A model generated the notes under the pieces. That model was given only the letters and a program-made list of their open reading frames with translations. It did no database searches and had not been told where the DNA came from. Both the position numbers and the translations under genes were made by a program. Below, piece after piece: positions 37,427 through 45,473 of a stretch of DNA of 64,000 bases. Position 1 is the first letter of the stretch. Each line of letters begins with the position of its first letter. Source of the DNA: Prevotella illustrans (GTDB lineage Bacteria > Bacteroidota > Bacteroidia > Bacteroidales > Bacteroidaceae). Where the stretch lies: the NCBI RefSeq assembly GCF_017426725.1, contig NZ_JAERMS010000008.1, forward strand, positions 18,730 through 82,729, read 5' to 3'.

Positions 37427-38572
37427 ATGAAAACAAAATTAATTTGGTTATTGACAACCTTTGTCTGGCTGAGCATGATTTCAACCAGCGCAAAAACATC
37501 GGGCATTCGTATCGAGATCGCGCTCAGCGACATCACAGACACAATTATGGTCTATCCGATGAATAACGTCGAGCAGCAATGGGACCCTCCTTTCAAGACT
37601 CTACCCGTCAAAGGAGTGGCTACCTTCAATATACCGCTAAACGAAGTAACGAATCTTTTCATTTACGGGAAACGCCAGTCTAAGGATACTTTGATGACTA
37701 TCATGCCATTGAATATTCGTATTGTCGGAATTCCGGGAGGAGAACTCATAATCAGTGGAACATCTATTGATTATCATATATCGGGCTCTCCGTTTTACAA
37801 GATATACGGGGAGGCTGTCGCCAATACTCTTTTTAGGAAAGACTATCAGCAGATGATCAGAACTTATGGAACGATGCAAAAGAACGGTATCACTCAGGAT
37901 TCTCTTAAATCTTATATTAAACAGACTCAAAAGGAAATAACACAAAAGAAGAATACAGCCATCATGAGCTATATCCGGACGAATCCAACCAGTGAGGCTG
38001 CAATCCTTCTTCTGAACGAACTTGATATTGATACGTTTTTCAAAGTCGACCCTCTGCTCACCCAAGCTGTAAAAGAAGGTCGTCTGAAAAGCATTTATCT
38101 GTCAGTCAAAGAATCGTACGAAAAAAGAAAACAAAAAGAGGAAACGAGCAAAAGGCTCACTAAAGGTGCGCCGGCCCCGGATTTTACGCTTGATGACCTC
38201 AGCGGTCAACCATTCTCGCTCAAATCTTTGAGGGGAAAATACGCCATTCTTGACTTCTGGGGAAGCTGGTGCGGATGGTGCATTAAGGGGTTTCCCGATA
38301 TGAAGAAGTATTACGATAAATATAAAGAAAAGATGGAAATCGTAGGTGTCGACTGTGGTGACACAGAGACGCGATGGAAAGAAGCGGTCAGTAAACACGC
38401 TTTGCCCTGGCTGCAAGTCCGCAATACGGAACAGACTGCAGTGGATGTCAAATACGCAATATCGGGATATCCCACCAAAGTCATCATCGATCCGGAAGGA
38501 AGAATCGACCGCATCTTCGTTGGTGAAGATCCTAAATTCTATGAATATATAGATCAAATGATGGCACACTGA
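37427..38572 (+). CDS. TlpA-like thioredoxin-fold protein with N-terminal DUF4369-like domain
   Basis: About 381 residues starting MKTKLIWLLTTFVWLSMIST, a signal peptide; an ATG at 37418 would add three residues. The N-terminal half (RIEIALSDITDTIMVY... SPFYKIYGEA) is of the DUF4369 type. The C-terminal half is a TlpA/AhpC-like thioredoxin fold with GAPAPDFTLDDLSG and DFWGSWCGWCIKGFPDMKKY, so the redox motif is CGWC. Such proteins reduce disulfides in the periplasm. Fifth gene of the sigma-FecR-SusCD cluster, 48 bases after SusD and before a terminator hairpin, so it is likely in the same unit. Confidence 0.87.
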   Translation: MKTKLIWLLTTFVWLSMISTSAKTSGIRIEIALSDITDTIMVYPMNNVEQQWDPPFKTLPVKGVATFNIPLNEVTNLFIYGKRQSKDTLMTIMPLNIRIVGIPGGELIISGTSIDYHISGSPFYKIYGEAVANTLFRKDYQQMIRTYGTMQKNGITQDSLKSYIKQTQKEITQKKNTAIMSYIRTNPTSEAAILLLNELDIDTFFKVDPLLTQAVKEGRLKSIYLSVKESYEKRKQKEETSKRLTKGAPAPDFTLDDLSGQPFSLKSLRGKYAILDFWGSWCGWCIKGFPDMKKYYDKYKEKMEIVGVDCGDTETRWKEAVSKHALPWLQVRNTEQTAVDVKYAISGYPTKVIIDPEGRIDRIFVGEDPKFYEYIDQMMAH

Positions 38573-38606
38573 TCGATATTTGGTCAATTCGTTTTATACC
38601 AAACAA

Positions 38607-38642
38607 ATAATTGCCGCAACTCATTGAAGTTACGGCAATTAT
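38607..38642 (+). terminator. Hairpin terminator after the SusCD-TlpA cluster
   Basis: ATAATTGCCG (38607-38616) pairs with CGGCAATTAT (38633-38642), and after one mismatch AACT pairs with AGTT, leaving a 6-base loop. T residues follow. Its right arm abuts the ssrA fragment. Confidence 0.65.
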
Positions 38643-38648
38643 ATTTTC

Positions 38649-38696
38649 GATCACTCAGATTTTGGAGTTAGCCATCGAGGCTCCGCGTGCTTACAT
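38649..38696 (-). pseudogene. Duplicated fragment of ssrA (tmRNA)
   Basis: These 48 bases match 40489-40536 inside ssrA, with only 2 differences and the same orientation, exactly 1840 bases apart. Weaker similarity continues left to about 38631, where the tmRNA tag reading frame begins and the match stops. The piece corresponds to roughly nucleotides 37-84 of the tmRNA, between the tRNA-like 5' end and the tag. No acceptor stem is present, so it cannot work as tmRNA. It is probably the scar of a duplication or integration; no integrase is near. The rest of the gap 38573-38936 holds only the terminator and the LuxR promoter. Confidence 0.8.
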
Positions 38697-38876
38697 GCCG
38701 GACGGTTCTCTTCCGAGCAATTCGGCAAGAAACATTTATGCGAAAACAGCAAAAAGATTATACAAAAATAACAAAAAAGAGTTGTGAATTTGAGTTTTTT
38801 TAATAAAAAGTCATTTTTAACGTGTTGTTACCTCTTAAAAACCTTAATATCCCCCTAAAAACACTTAATAAAACGC

Positions 38877-38907
38877 TTGACAAAGAGAAAATAAAAACGT
38901 ATCTTTG
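38877..38907 (+). promoter_or_regulatory. Promoter of the LuxR-type regulator
   Basis: TTG (38877-38879), 20 bases, TATCTTTG (38900-38907); ATG follows at 38937. Full match to the phylum consensus. Confidence 0.7.
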
Positions 38908-38936
38908 CAGCCGTTATAAAAAGTAAAACGACAACA

Positions 38937-40040
38937 ATGATCTTTCATTCTCTCACTGAAAAAGTTTCGGCCTTCTTGCAGTCGCGCGCCGAAAACATCA
39001 TCGGGCGGCACCGCGTCATTGTATATTTGCTCCACTCCGTACTCGTTGTTACCGTCATCTCCTTGCAGTTCATGGGGCTTGGAGGTTCGCAGGAAGCGTT
39101 GCCACGGACGATGAGCGGCATCCATCTGGCGACGTGTCTCTTTTCGTTGTCGCTCTATCTTACGCGGCGGCTGACGCTTTCCAAGGCTTTCTCGCTCGTG
39201 GCGCTCGTGGCACAGTGCACCATCGCCGTGCGTTTCTTTTATTTCGCCACGGTGCGGCCCGACCATTTTCTGCAACTCATCCTTATCAATCAGATAACAT
39301 CGCTGCTGGCGATCTTCTTCCTTGTGATGAGCTTTGTCCGGTTCACCCCCTTCATCGTCTCCTTCATCAGCGTGACCAGCTACGGTTGTGTAGCCTCTTA
39401 TCTTCACGAACCCGCGCTTTGGCAGCTGTTCGGCTTCTTTCTCTTCGTGCAGTTTTTCCTTTGTGTGCTGGGCGAACTGCTGCAGCACAACGTGATGAGC
39501 GTGTCGAAGGAGAATGCCAGCCTGCAATATCGCGAGACGGCACTGTTGCGGGCCGTCAGATTGAACAAACGGGAGATAGAAGCCTATCTGCGAATGGGCA
39601 GTCGCGACAATCCATCGACAGACGACGTGGACCGTCTCTTCGCCATGCTCACGCCCGTGTCGCAGCGCAACCTCGTCAATGCCGTGCGCATGCATCTGAA
39701 AAACCACTTGGTGGACGAATGCGACTTCGCCCGGCACTTCCCCAGTCTCACGAAATCAGAAACGGATGTGTGTCGTCTTATCCTCGCGGGGAAGAAGCGG
39801 AGCGAAATCAGTCTGCTGCTCGAAAAAACGGAAAACAACGTCGACGTGACGCGCAACCACATCCGCAAGAAGCTGAATGTGCCGCAGGAGGAAGACTTGC
39901 GGAAATATCTCACGAATTTATTGATAGAAAAAGAATATCCGGGCATGGGGAAAGGAAAAGACAAGACCCTCCACCTGGAACGTTCACATATCGCTATTCT
40001 TGCCCATGAGGAATCAAAACCGCCCTCGCTTTTGAAATAA
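38937..40040 (+). CDS. Membrane-bound LuxR-type HTH regulator
   Basis: 367 residues. The first 180 or so form about six transmembrane helices (VIVYLLHSVLVVTVISLQF, LATCLFSLSLYL, FIVSFISVTSYGCVASYL, FGFFLFVQFFLCVLGELL). A short coiled linker and a C-terminal LuxR-like helix-turn-helix follow: FPSLTKSETDVCRLILAGKK, then RSEISLLLEKTENNVDVTRN and HIRKKLNV. The layout suggests a membrane sensor whose cytoplasmic end binds DNA. Signal and targets are unknown; it stands alone with its own promoter and a strong terminator, between the ssrA fragment and ssrA. Confidence 0.82.
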   Translation: MIFHSLTEKVSAFLQSRAENIIGRHRVIVYLLHSVLVVTVISLQFMGLGGSQEALPRTMSGIHLATCLFSLSLYLTRRLTLSKAFSLVALVAQCTIAVRFFYFATVRPDHFLQLILINQITSLLAIFFLVMSFVRFTPFIVSFISVTSYGCVASYLHEPALWQLFGFFLFVQFFLCVLGELLQHNVMSVSKENASLQYRETALLRAVRLNKREIEAYLRMGSRDNPSTDDVDRLFAMLTPVSQRNLVNAVRMHLKNHLVDECDFARHFPSLTKSETDVCRLILAGKKRSEISLLLEKTENNVDVTRNHIRKKLNVPQEEDLRKYLTNLLIEKEYPGMGKGKDKTLHLERSHIAILAHEESKPPSLLK

Positions 40041-40061
40041 ATGATCTCATAACTATAAAGC

Positions 40062-40100
40062 ATAAAGCCTGCCCGCTTCGACGAAGTGGGCAGGCTTTAT
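40062..40100 (+). terminator. Strong hairpin terminator after the LuxR-type gene
   Basis: ATAAAGCCTGCCCGCTTCG (40062-40080) pairs with CGAAGTGGGCAGGCTTTAT (40082-40100), 19 positions with one G-T wobble, and is flanked by A- and T-rich DNA. It also serves the converging ssrA gene. Confidence 0.8.
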
Positions 40101-40175
40101 ACTTTTACAAAACGAGGATGCGTCAAAACAGGCACACGCTCGATTACATTTTTGCCTTTTTCAAAGCACTTGAAG

Positions 40176-40572
40176 TGGAGCTGGTGGGATTCGAACCCAC
40201 GTCCGCACAAGGAAACCATATGCTTTCTACATGCTTATTCCGGCCTTCATTTTCGAGCTTCAGCAAGATCCGGACCACCAACTGAAGCCTTATCCTCTAA
40301 ATTTTCACGCGAGCAGCGAGGCATACTCACGCTATTTCCGATTTACCTGCACCGCTTGACCCTTGGATTCGGAACAACATCCTTGGAGCGATGTCTCGTT
40401 CCATTACCTTGTAACGGAATAAAGCCAGTAATCTACTATGCTTCGATTAGGCAGCGAGAGCGTAATTGTTTTCGCCAATTAATTTTTTGATCACTCAGAT
40501 TTTGGAGCTAGCCATCGAGGCTCCGCATGCTTACATACCATTTCATCTCGCCGTCAAATCCATGTCAACCCC
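40176..40572 (-). ncRNA. ssrA: Transfer-messenger RNA (tmRNA)
   Basis: On the minus strand the 5' end GGGGTTGACATGGATTTGAC (from 40572) is tRNA-like and pairs with 3' CAGCTCC (acceptor stem); the T arm reads GGGTTCGAATCCC in RNA sense. A tag frame at 40476-40447 encodes GENNYALAA and a stop, a typical tmRNA degradation tag. Size about 397 nt. The CCA end is not encoded (ACTTC follows the stem), so it must be added by the nucleotidyltransferase. tmRNA rescues stalled ribosomes with SmpB. Its own promoter is at 40645-40676, implying a 5' leader of roughly 65 bases that is removed. Confidence 0.97.
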
Positions 40573-40644
40573 GAGTGAGAATGGCCACAGGATGTCATGC
40601 CGACAACCTGCCTTCTCGTTATCTCCTTCAAAGAGATAAGCGTA

Positions 40645-40676
40645 CAAATGTAGTATTTCTTTTTATTTTGCCCAAA
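40645..40676 (-). promoter_or_regulatory. ssrA promoter
   Basis: Minus strand TTTG (40676-40673), 20 bases, TACATTTG (40652-40645): full consensus match upstream of the tmRNA 5' end. Confidence 0.7.
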
Positions 40677-40775
40677 TATTTGGCTAATTATTTATATTTT
40701 GGCAGTCCTGATCTTGCTTTTTCGTGTTCTGAAAACAGACAAATGTCAGCCCCGTTCGGCGCATATTCCGATGCT

Positions 40776-41134
40776 GAATTTATTTTACAAAAGCTCAAAA
40801 ATGGCTGCGTTATTCTGAAATAAAATATCTTTGATCGCGAATAAGCGAATCCTGCGCAAGTTTGTATGGCATTCATAATCAACGAGTTAGTTGTTTTTGG
40901 CCTTTTAGAGCCTTGTTTTTAACCTCGAAAATGCCCTTTTTTAGCACCTAAAAGCTGCCTTATGACGCAGTGAAAGCTATGCTTTGACCGGCTAAAAGGG
41001 CTGCTTTCGCGTTGTCAAAGCATAGCTTTTGCAATTTTATTGTTCATCTATCATCATTTCAAAGCTTTTTAGCCCCCGTTTCAAAGCTGTATGGCTCCAT
41101 TTGAAAGGTTGCTTTTGAGTGAATAAAAATTGAC
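40776..41134 (+). repeat. 359-bp dispersed intergenic element, copy C (intact)
   Basis: Fills most of the gap between ssrA and the subtilase gene. It aligns end to end, without gaps, with the minus strand of 22265-21907. Core 40776-40920 is about 86% identical to copy B. The hairpin is at 40973-40988 (AAAGCTATGCTTTGAC) and 41014-41029 (GTCAAAGCATAGCTTT) with loop GGCTAAAAGGGCTGCTTT inside 25 bases; two stem positions differ from copy B but remain paired. The ends are imperfect inverted repeats (CAAAAGC near both ends). No transposase and no clear target-site duplication are seen. Confidence 0.8.
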
Positions 41135-41261
41135 AAATCAGCTGCTTCGTAAAGTCTGAGAAGAGGGTAGGGTGATATTCAAGGAAGTGGATCGTGCGCA
41201 AAGAGAGTGGGCGGAACGTGATGAATCGCCACGCGGCATGGCCGTTTTCCCGTATTTATGT

Positions 41262-41292
41262 TTTGTAGATTGGATGGTTTTGTATATTTTTG
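41262..41292 (+). promoter_or_regulatory. Promoter of the subtilase gene
   Basis: TTTG (41262-41265), 19 bases, TATTTTTG (41285-41292), about 27 bases before the ATG at 41320. Confidence 0.7.
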
Positions 41293-41319
41293 CATGGAAT
41301 AAAAAAGTAGATTTCCCGC

Positions 41320-42753
41320 ATGAAGAAGCTATTGCTTTCTTTTGTTTTTATCCTCTCCGCTCTCTCGGTTTTGGCCCAGAGAGAAACTTCTAATATGTCG
41401 GTTTTCCCCGGCGGCAAATGCTTCTTGTTCAGAGTTACGCTGCGCGACAAGGCCGAGACGGGCTTTTCAATCGACCATCCCGAGGCTTTTCTCTCACAGC
41501 GTGCGTTGGAACGCCGCCGGCGGCAGCATATCGCCATCGACTCCACCGACCTTCCTGTTTCCCAAAAATATATCGACGCCGTAGCCACTCAAGGCATATC
41601 GGTGGTTGGAAAGAGCAAGTGGAACAATTCACTGCTTGTCAGATGTGCCAAGCCCTCACAGATGACGCGGGTCGAAAAACTGCCGTTTGTCACCGACGTG
41701 AAGCTTGTTTTCTCTTCGCCCAAGCGGCATGAATCATCTTTCAGGGCCTCTTTTCGTAAGGAATTTCAAGACTGGGACACCCTGCAACACCATCCATACG
41801 GCATTACGCGCGACCAGATAAACAGCCTGAACGGCATTCGATTGCACGCGGCAGGCTATCGGGGCAAGGGCATGATGATAGCCGTGCTCGACGCCGGCTT
41901 TATGAATGTAGACAAGATACCCGCTTTTCATGCGCTGAAGCTCGTGGGACTGCGCGATTTCGTTGTCCCCCGATCGCCCAATATCTTTCAGGAGATGGAG
42001 CATGGCACGAAAGTGCTGTCGGTGATGGCCGTCAATCAGCCCGATATTTATGTGGGTTCGGCTCCTCAGGCATCCTATATGCTGTTGCGCTCTGAGGCCC
42101 ATCAGACCGAAAGCCTGTCGGAAGAAGACTTCTGGACCGCAGCGGTGGAGTTTGCCGACTCGGTCGGTGTCGATGTCATCAACTCGTCATTAGGTTACCA
42201 TGAGTACGACGACAAGGCGACGAGTTACCGTTATTCCGACCTCACGGGGCGTAAAGCGCTGATTTCGCGCATGGCGTCGATGGTGGCCGGTAAAGGAATC
42301 GTGCTGGTCAATAGTGCCGGCAACGACGGTATGGGTACATGGAAGAAAATCAATGTACCGGCCGACGCTCATGATATTCTGACCGTTGGCTCTATCAGTC
42401 CCAATGGATTGAACGCTGCTTTCAGTTCGGTGGGGCCGACCGCCGATGGTCGTGTGAAGCCCGATGTGGTGGCATACGGTAGCCCCACCGCCATTATCAC
42501 GGGGCGGGGCACCATCGTCAACGACATGGGAACCTCGTTTTCGGCACCGCTTGTTGCGGGACTTGTCGCCTGTTTGTGGCAGGCGTTGCCCGAAAAGTCG
42601 GCCCGTGAAATCATCGAATTAGTGCGGCTGTGTGGCAACAATGTCGCGCATCCCGATAATGTGTTTGGTTATGGCCTGCCGGACTTTTGGAAGGCTTATA
42701 CCCTTGGTAAGAAACAAAGCAACAGACATGAAGCAAAACCTGACGCTCTATGA
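41320..42753 (+). CDS. Exported S8-family serine peptidase (subtilase)
   Basis: 477 residues with signal peptide MKKLLLSFVFILSALSVLAQ. Catalytic residues in order: Asp in GMMIAVLDAGFMNV, His in MEHGTKVLSVMAVNQ and Ser in GTSFSAPLVAGLVAC, with the oxyanion Asn in VLVNSAGNDG. The N-terminal part (FPGGKCFLFRVTLRDKAETG) is a prodomain-like region. It should act outside the cytoplasm. There is no type IX C-terminal domain: the protein ends shortly after the catalytic core. Its last 26 bases overlap xseA, so the two may be co-transcribed. Confidence 0.9.
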   Translation: MKKLLLSFVFILSALSVLAQRETSNMSVFPGGKCFLFRVTLRDKAETGFSIDHPEAFLSQRALERRRRQHIAIDSTDLPVSQKYIDAVATQGISVVGKSKWNNSLLVRCAKPSQMTRVEKLPFVTDVKLVFSSPKRHESSFRASFRKEFQDWDTLQHHPYGITRDQINSLNGIRLHAAGYRGKGMMIAVLDAGFMNVDKIPAFHALKLVGLRDFVVPRSPNIFQEMEHGTKVLSVMAVNQPDIYVGSAPQASYMLLRSEAHQTESLSEEDFWTAAVEFADSVGVDVINSSLGYHEYDDKATSYRYSDLTGRKALISRMASMVAGKGIVLVNSAGNDGMGTWKKINVPADAHDILTVGSISPNGLNAAFSSVGPTADGRVKPDVVAYGSPTAIITGRGTIVNDMGTSFSAPLVAGLVACLWQALPEKSAREIIELVRLCGNNVAHPDNVFGYGLPDFWKAYTLGKKQSNRHEAKPDAL

Positions 42754-44023
42754 GCTGAACAACTTGGTGAGGCAGTCGCTCGAGCTGACGATGCCCGACG
42801 ATTATTGGGTAGAAGCCGAACTGTCGGAGCTGCGTGAGGTACGTGGCCACTGCTATATGGAACTCGTGGAGAAAGACGAGTATAGCAATACGCCCATCGC
42901 TAAGGCTTCGGCAAAGTGCTGGCAGAACACTTGGATGTTTGTGAGGCAGCATTTTGAACGCGTCACGGGGCGACCGATGCGGCCCGGCATGAAGGTGTTG
43001 CTGAAGGTTTCGGCCAATTTCCACGAGGCTTATGGCTTTTCGTGGATCGTGAGCGATGTCAATCCCGAGTTTACCATGGGCGACATGGCCCGTCGCCGTC
43101 AGGAGATTATTCGCCAACTCAAGGCAGAAGGCGTGTTTGAACTGCAGAAAGAACTCTCGTTGCCGATGTTCGCGCAGCGCGTGGCCGTCATATCGAGTGC
43201 TAACTCGGCCGGTTATGGCGACTTCTGTCATCAGTTGGACAGCAACGAAGATGGTCTGTGGTTTGCTCCCCGCCTGTTTCCGGCCACGATGCAGGGCGAG
43301 GCCGTCAGTGCCAGTGTGATTAACGCGCTGAACGAAATCAACCGAAGGATAGACGATTTCGACGTGGTCGTCATCATCCGAGGTGGTGGCGCAACGAGCG
43401 ATTTGAGTGGTTTCGACACGCTGGAATTGGCTGAGAACGTGGCCAACTTTCCGCTCCCCATCATCACGGGTATAGGCCATGAGCGCGATCAGAGCATTCT
43501 TGATTTGGTGGCGTTCCGAAGTGTGAAGACACCTACGGCCGCGGCGGCATTGCTGATTGACCATCTGACGGTCGTTTACGACCGAGTGACGGGTGCCGGA
43601 GAGCGACTTGTCGCAGCCGTTGGCCATCGTATGGAAGTAGAACAGTTGCGGCTACGGCGGCTGGGGGAGAAGTTGCCCATTGTCTTTTCGCTCTTCAGGG
43701 AGCGGCAGGAAGCCAAGTTGCACAGACTGTTTCAAACCATGACGGCTGCCGTGGCTACCCGATTGTCACACGACAGACATCGACTGGAGTTGCTGGAACG
43801 GCGATTGCGGCCGGCCGCGACGCGGCGGTTGGAACGCGAAGAGTATCGTTTGCGGCTGTTGCGGCAACGGGCCGTGGCTCTTGACCCGGCTCTCTTGCTC
43901 AAGCGAGGCTACAGTATCACGACGTGCGACGGGCGTGTGGTAAGAAGCGCCGCCCAACTGCGCAAAGGCGACGAAATCGTGACAAGACTGGAAAAAGGTA
44001 GTGTAAAATCAATCATCAAATAA
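42728..44023 (+). CDS. xseA: Exodeoxyribonuclease VII large subunit
   Basis: 431 residues starting MKQNLTLYELNNLVRQSLE: an N-terminal OB domain (DYWVEAELSELREVRGHCYM) and then the Exo VII catalytic region (RVAVISSANSAGYGDFCHQL, DVVVIIRGGGATSDLSGFD, NFPLPIITGIGHERDQSILD, VKTPTAAAALLI). With XseB it degrades single-stranded DNA to oligonucleotides. The internal ATG at 42728 gives the family N-terminus; the frame upstream of it is subtilase sequence. xseB follows after 5 bases. Confidence 0.95.
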   Translation: MKQNLTLYELNNLVRQSLELTMPDDYWVEAELSELREVRGHCYMELVEKDEYSNTPIAKASAKCWQNTWMFVRQHFERVTGRPMRPGMKVLLKVSANFHEAYGFSWIVSDVNPEFTMGDMARRRQEIIRQLKAEGVFELQKELSLPMFAQRVAVISSANSAGYGDFCHQLDSNEDGLWFAPRLFPATMQGEAVSASVINALNEINRRIDDFDVVVIIRGGGATSDLSGFDTLELAENVANFPLPIITGIGHERDQSILDLVAFRSVKTPTAAAALLIDHLTVVYDRVTGAGERLVAAVGHRMEVEQLRLRRLGEKLPIVFSLFRERQEAKLHRLFQTMTAAVATRLSHDRHRLELLERRLRPAATRRLEREEYRLRLLRQRAVALDPALLLKRGYSITTCDGRVVRSAAQLRKGDEIVTRLEKGSVKSIIK

Positions 44024-44028
44024 GGAAT

Positions 44029-44229
44029 ATGGCAAAAGAAGAAATCAAATACGAAGACGCCGTAAAGGAGTTGGAGCATATTGTGGCCCAAATGGAAAAC
44101 AATGAGCTTGATATTGATGTCATGGGCGAGCGACTCAAGAAGGCACAGAAGCTAATGAAGCTGTGTCGGGACAAGCTAACCAAGGCCGACCAAGAGGTAA
44201 AGAAGATACTCGATGATGGCCGTGTTTAG
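44029..44229 (+). CDS. xseB: Exodeoxyribonuclease VII small subunit
   Basis: 66 residues, normal for XseB: KYEDAVKELEHIVAQMENNE, then LDIDVMGERLKKAQKLMKLC and a Lys-rich tail. The two-helix coil binds XseA in multiple copies. Co-transcribed with xseA. Confidence 0.94.
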   Translation: MAKEEIKYEDAVKELEHIVAQMENNELDIDVMGERLKKAQKLMKLCRDKLTKADQEVKKILDDGRV

Positions 44230-44280
44230 GCTGAGAGCGTGTCGCATACTTGATATTTAACGAAATTACGTGAGAAATCG

Positions 44281-44311
44281 TTGCAAAGAAGCATTATTAT
44301 TTGTATTTTTG
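44281..44311 (+). promoter_or_regulatory. ilvE promoter
   Basis: TTG (44281-44283), 20 bases, TATTTTTG (44304-44311); supports the ilvE start at 44350 rather than 44281. Confidence 0.7.
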
Positions 44312-44349
44312 TGCAAGATTCTAACGTAGAACTTTTAAACTATTATGTT

Positions 44350-45366
44350 ATGAAAAATCTCGATTGGGCAAATCTGTCATTTAAATATATGCCGACAGAT
44401 TATAATGTTCGCTGCTATTATAGGGACGGCAAGTGGGGAGAAATAGAAGTGTGTTCGGACGAGTATCTGAAGCTACACATGGCTGCCACGTGTCTACATT
44501 ATGGTCAGGAGGCGTTCGAAGGACTGAAAGCCTATCGTTGTCCGGACGGTAAGGTGCGCGTTTTCCGTGTAGAAGAGAATGCGGCTCGCCTGCAAAAAAC
44601 CTGCCGTGGCATTGTTATGCCTGAGGTTTCGACCGAACTTTTCACCGAAATGGTCAAGAAAGTAGTACGCCTCAATCAGGAGTATGTACCTACTTATGAG
44701 AGCGGAGCCACGCTCTATATCCGTCCGCTGCTCATCGGAACGAGCGCGCAGGTGGGCGTTCATCCCGCGAGAGAATACTGCTTTCTCATCTTCGTTACAC
44801 CCGTAGGGCCTTATTTCAAGGGCGGTTTTGCTTGTAACAAGTACGCCATCATCCGTGACTACGACCGTGCGGCACCGCTTGGCACCGGTACTTACAAAGT
44901 AGGTGGCAACTACGCGGCGTCCATGTTGCCCCACGCAGTTGTGGCCGAGAAAGGCTATAGCAGCGAGTTCTACTTGGACGCGAAGGAAAAGAAATACGTG
45001 GATGAGTGTGGAGCAGCCAACTTTTTTGGCATAAAGAACAATACATACGTGACCCCGAAGAGCACGTCTATCCTGCCTTCTATTACCAACAAAAGCCTGA
45101 TGCAGATAGCGGAAGACTTAGGGATGAAGGTGGAACGCCGGCCGATACCCGAAGAGGAGCTCGCAACGTTTGAGGAAGCGGGTGCCTGTGGCACGGCAGC
45201 GGTCATATCGCCTATCTCTCAGTTGGATGATCTCGACACAGGGAAGGTATATCATTTCAGCGAAAAGCCGGGGCCATGGTCGACCAAACTCTACGAAACG
45301 CTGCGTGGAATCCAGTATGGCGCTATTGAGGACAAGCACGGCTGGACCACTGTTGTGATAGAATAA
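44350..45366 (+). CDS. ilvE: Branched-chain amino acid aminotransferase
   Basis: 338 residues starting MKNLDWANLSFKYMPTDYNV. Fold-type IV PLP motifs: HYGQEAFEGLKAYR, TLYIRPLLIGT, the PLP lysine in GTYKVGGNYAAS, and ECGAANFFGIKNN. It transfers amino groups between glutamate and branched-chain 2-keto acids in leucine, isoleucine and valine metabolism. Monocistronic: its own promoter upstream and a terminator at 45391. Confidence 0.94.
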   Translation: MKNLDWANLSFKYMPTDYNVRCYYRDGKWGEIEVCSDEYLKLHMAATCLHYGQEAFEGLKAYRCPDGKVRVFRVEENAARLQKTCRGIVMPEVSTELFTEMVKKVVRLNQEYVPTYESGATLYIRPLLIGTSAQVGVHPAREYCFLIFVTPVGPYFKGGFACNKYAIIRDYDRAAPLGTGTYKVGGNYAASMLPHAVVAEKGYSSEFYLDAKEKKYVDECGAANFFGIKNNTYVTPKSTSILPSITNKSLMQIAEDLGMKVERRPIPEEELATFEEAGACGTAAVISPISQLDDLDTGKVYHFSEKPGPWSTKLYETLRGIQYGAIEDKHGWTTVVIE

Positions 45367-45390
45367 TATTGCAAACCATATCTGTTTGCG

Positions 45391-45420
45391 GCCCGCGGTA
45401 AGCTTATCGGCGGGCTTTAT
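45391..45420 (+). terminator. ilvE terminator hairpin
   Basis: GCCCGC (45391-45396) pairs with GCGGGC (45410-45415), followed by TTTAT; the loop contains the dyad TAAGCTTA. Confidence 0.6.
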
Positions 45421-45451
45421 TTGTGCCTTTCTAAATTTATCGTTACCTTTG
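45420..45451 (+). promoter_or_regulatory. trmB promoter
   Basis: TTTG (45420-45423), 20 bases, TACCTTTG (45444-45451), about 22 bases before the ATG. Confidence 0.7.
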
Positions 45452-45473
45452 TAACCTAAAATCAAAGCGTTAT

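Noticed and set aside
38865..39737. 290-codon minus-strand frame opposite the LuxR-type gene
   Set aside because: Charged, low-information antisense of a good coding region; it would also run through the LuxR promoter.
40489..40536. Phage or island attachment site in ssrA
   Set aside because: The duplicated segment is in the 5' third of tmRNA rather than the usual 3' tRNA-like end, and no integrase gene is present in the window. Kept as a finding, not annotated as att.
42611..43627. 338-codon minus-strand frame inside xseA
   Set aside because: Antisense shadow of the Exo VII large subunit; no recognisable motifs.
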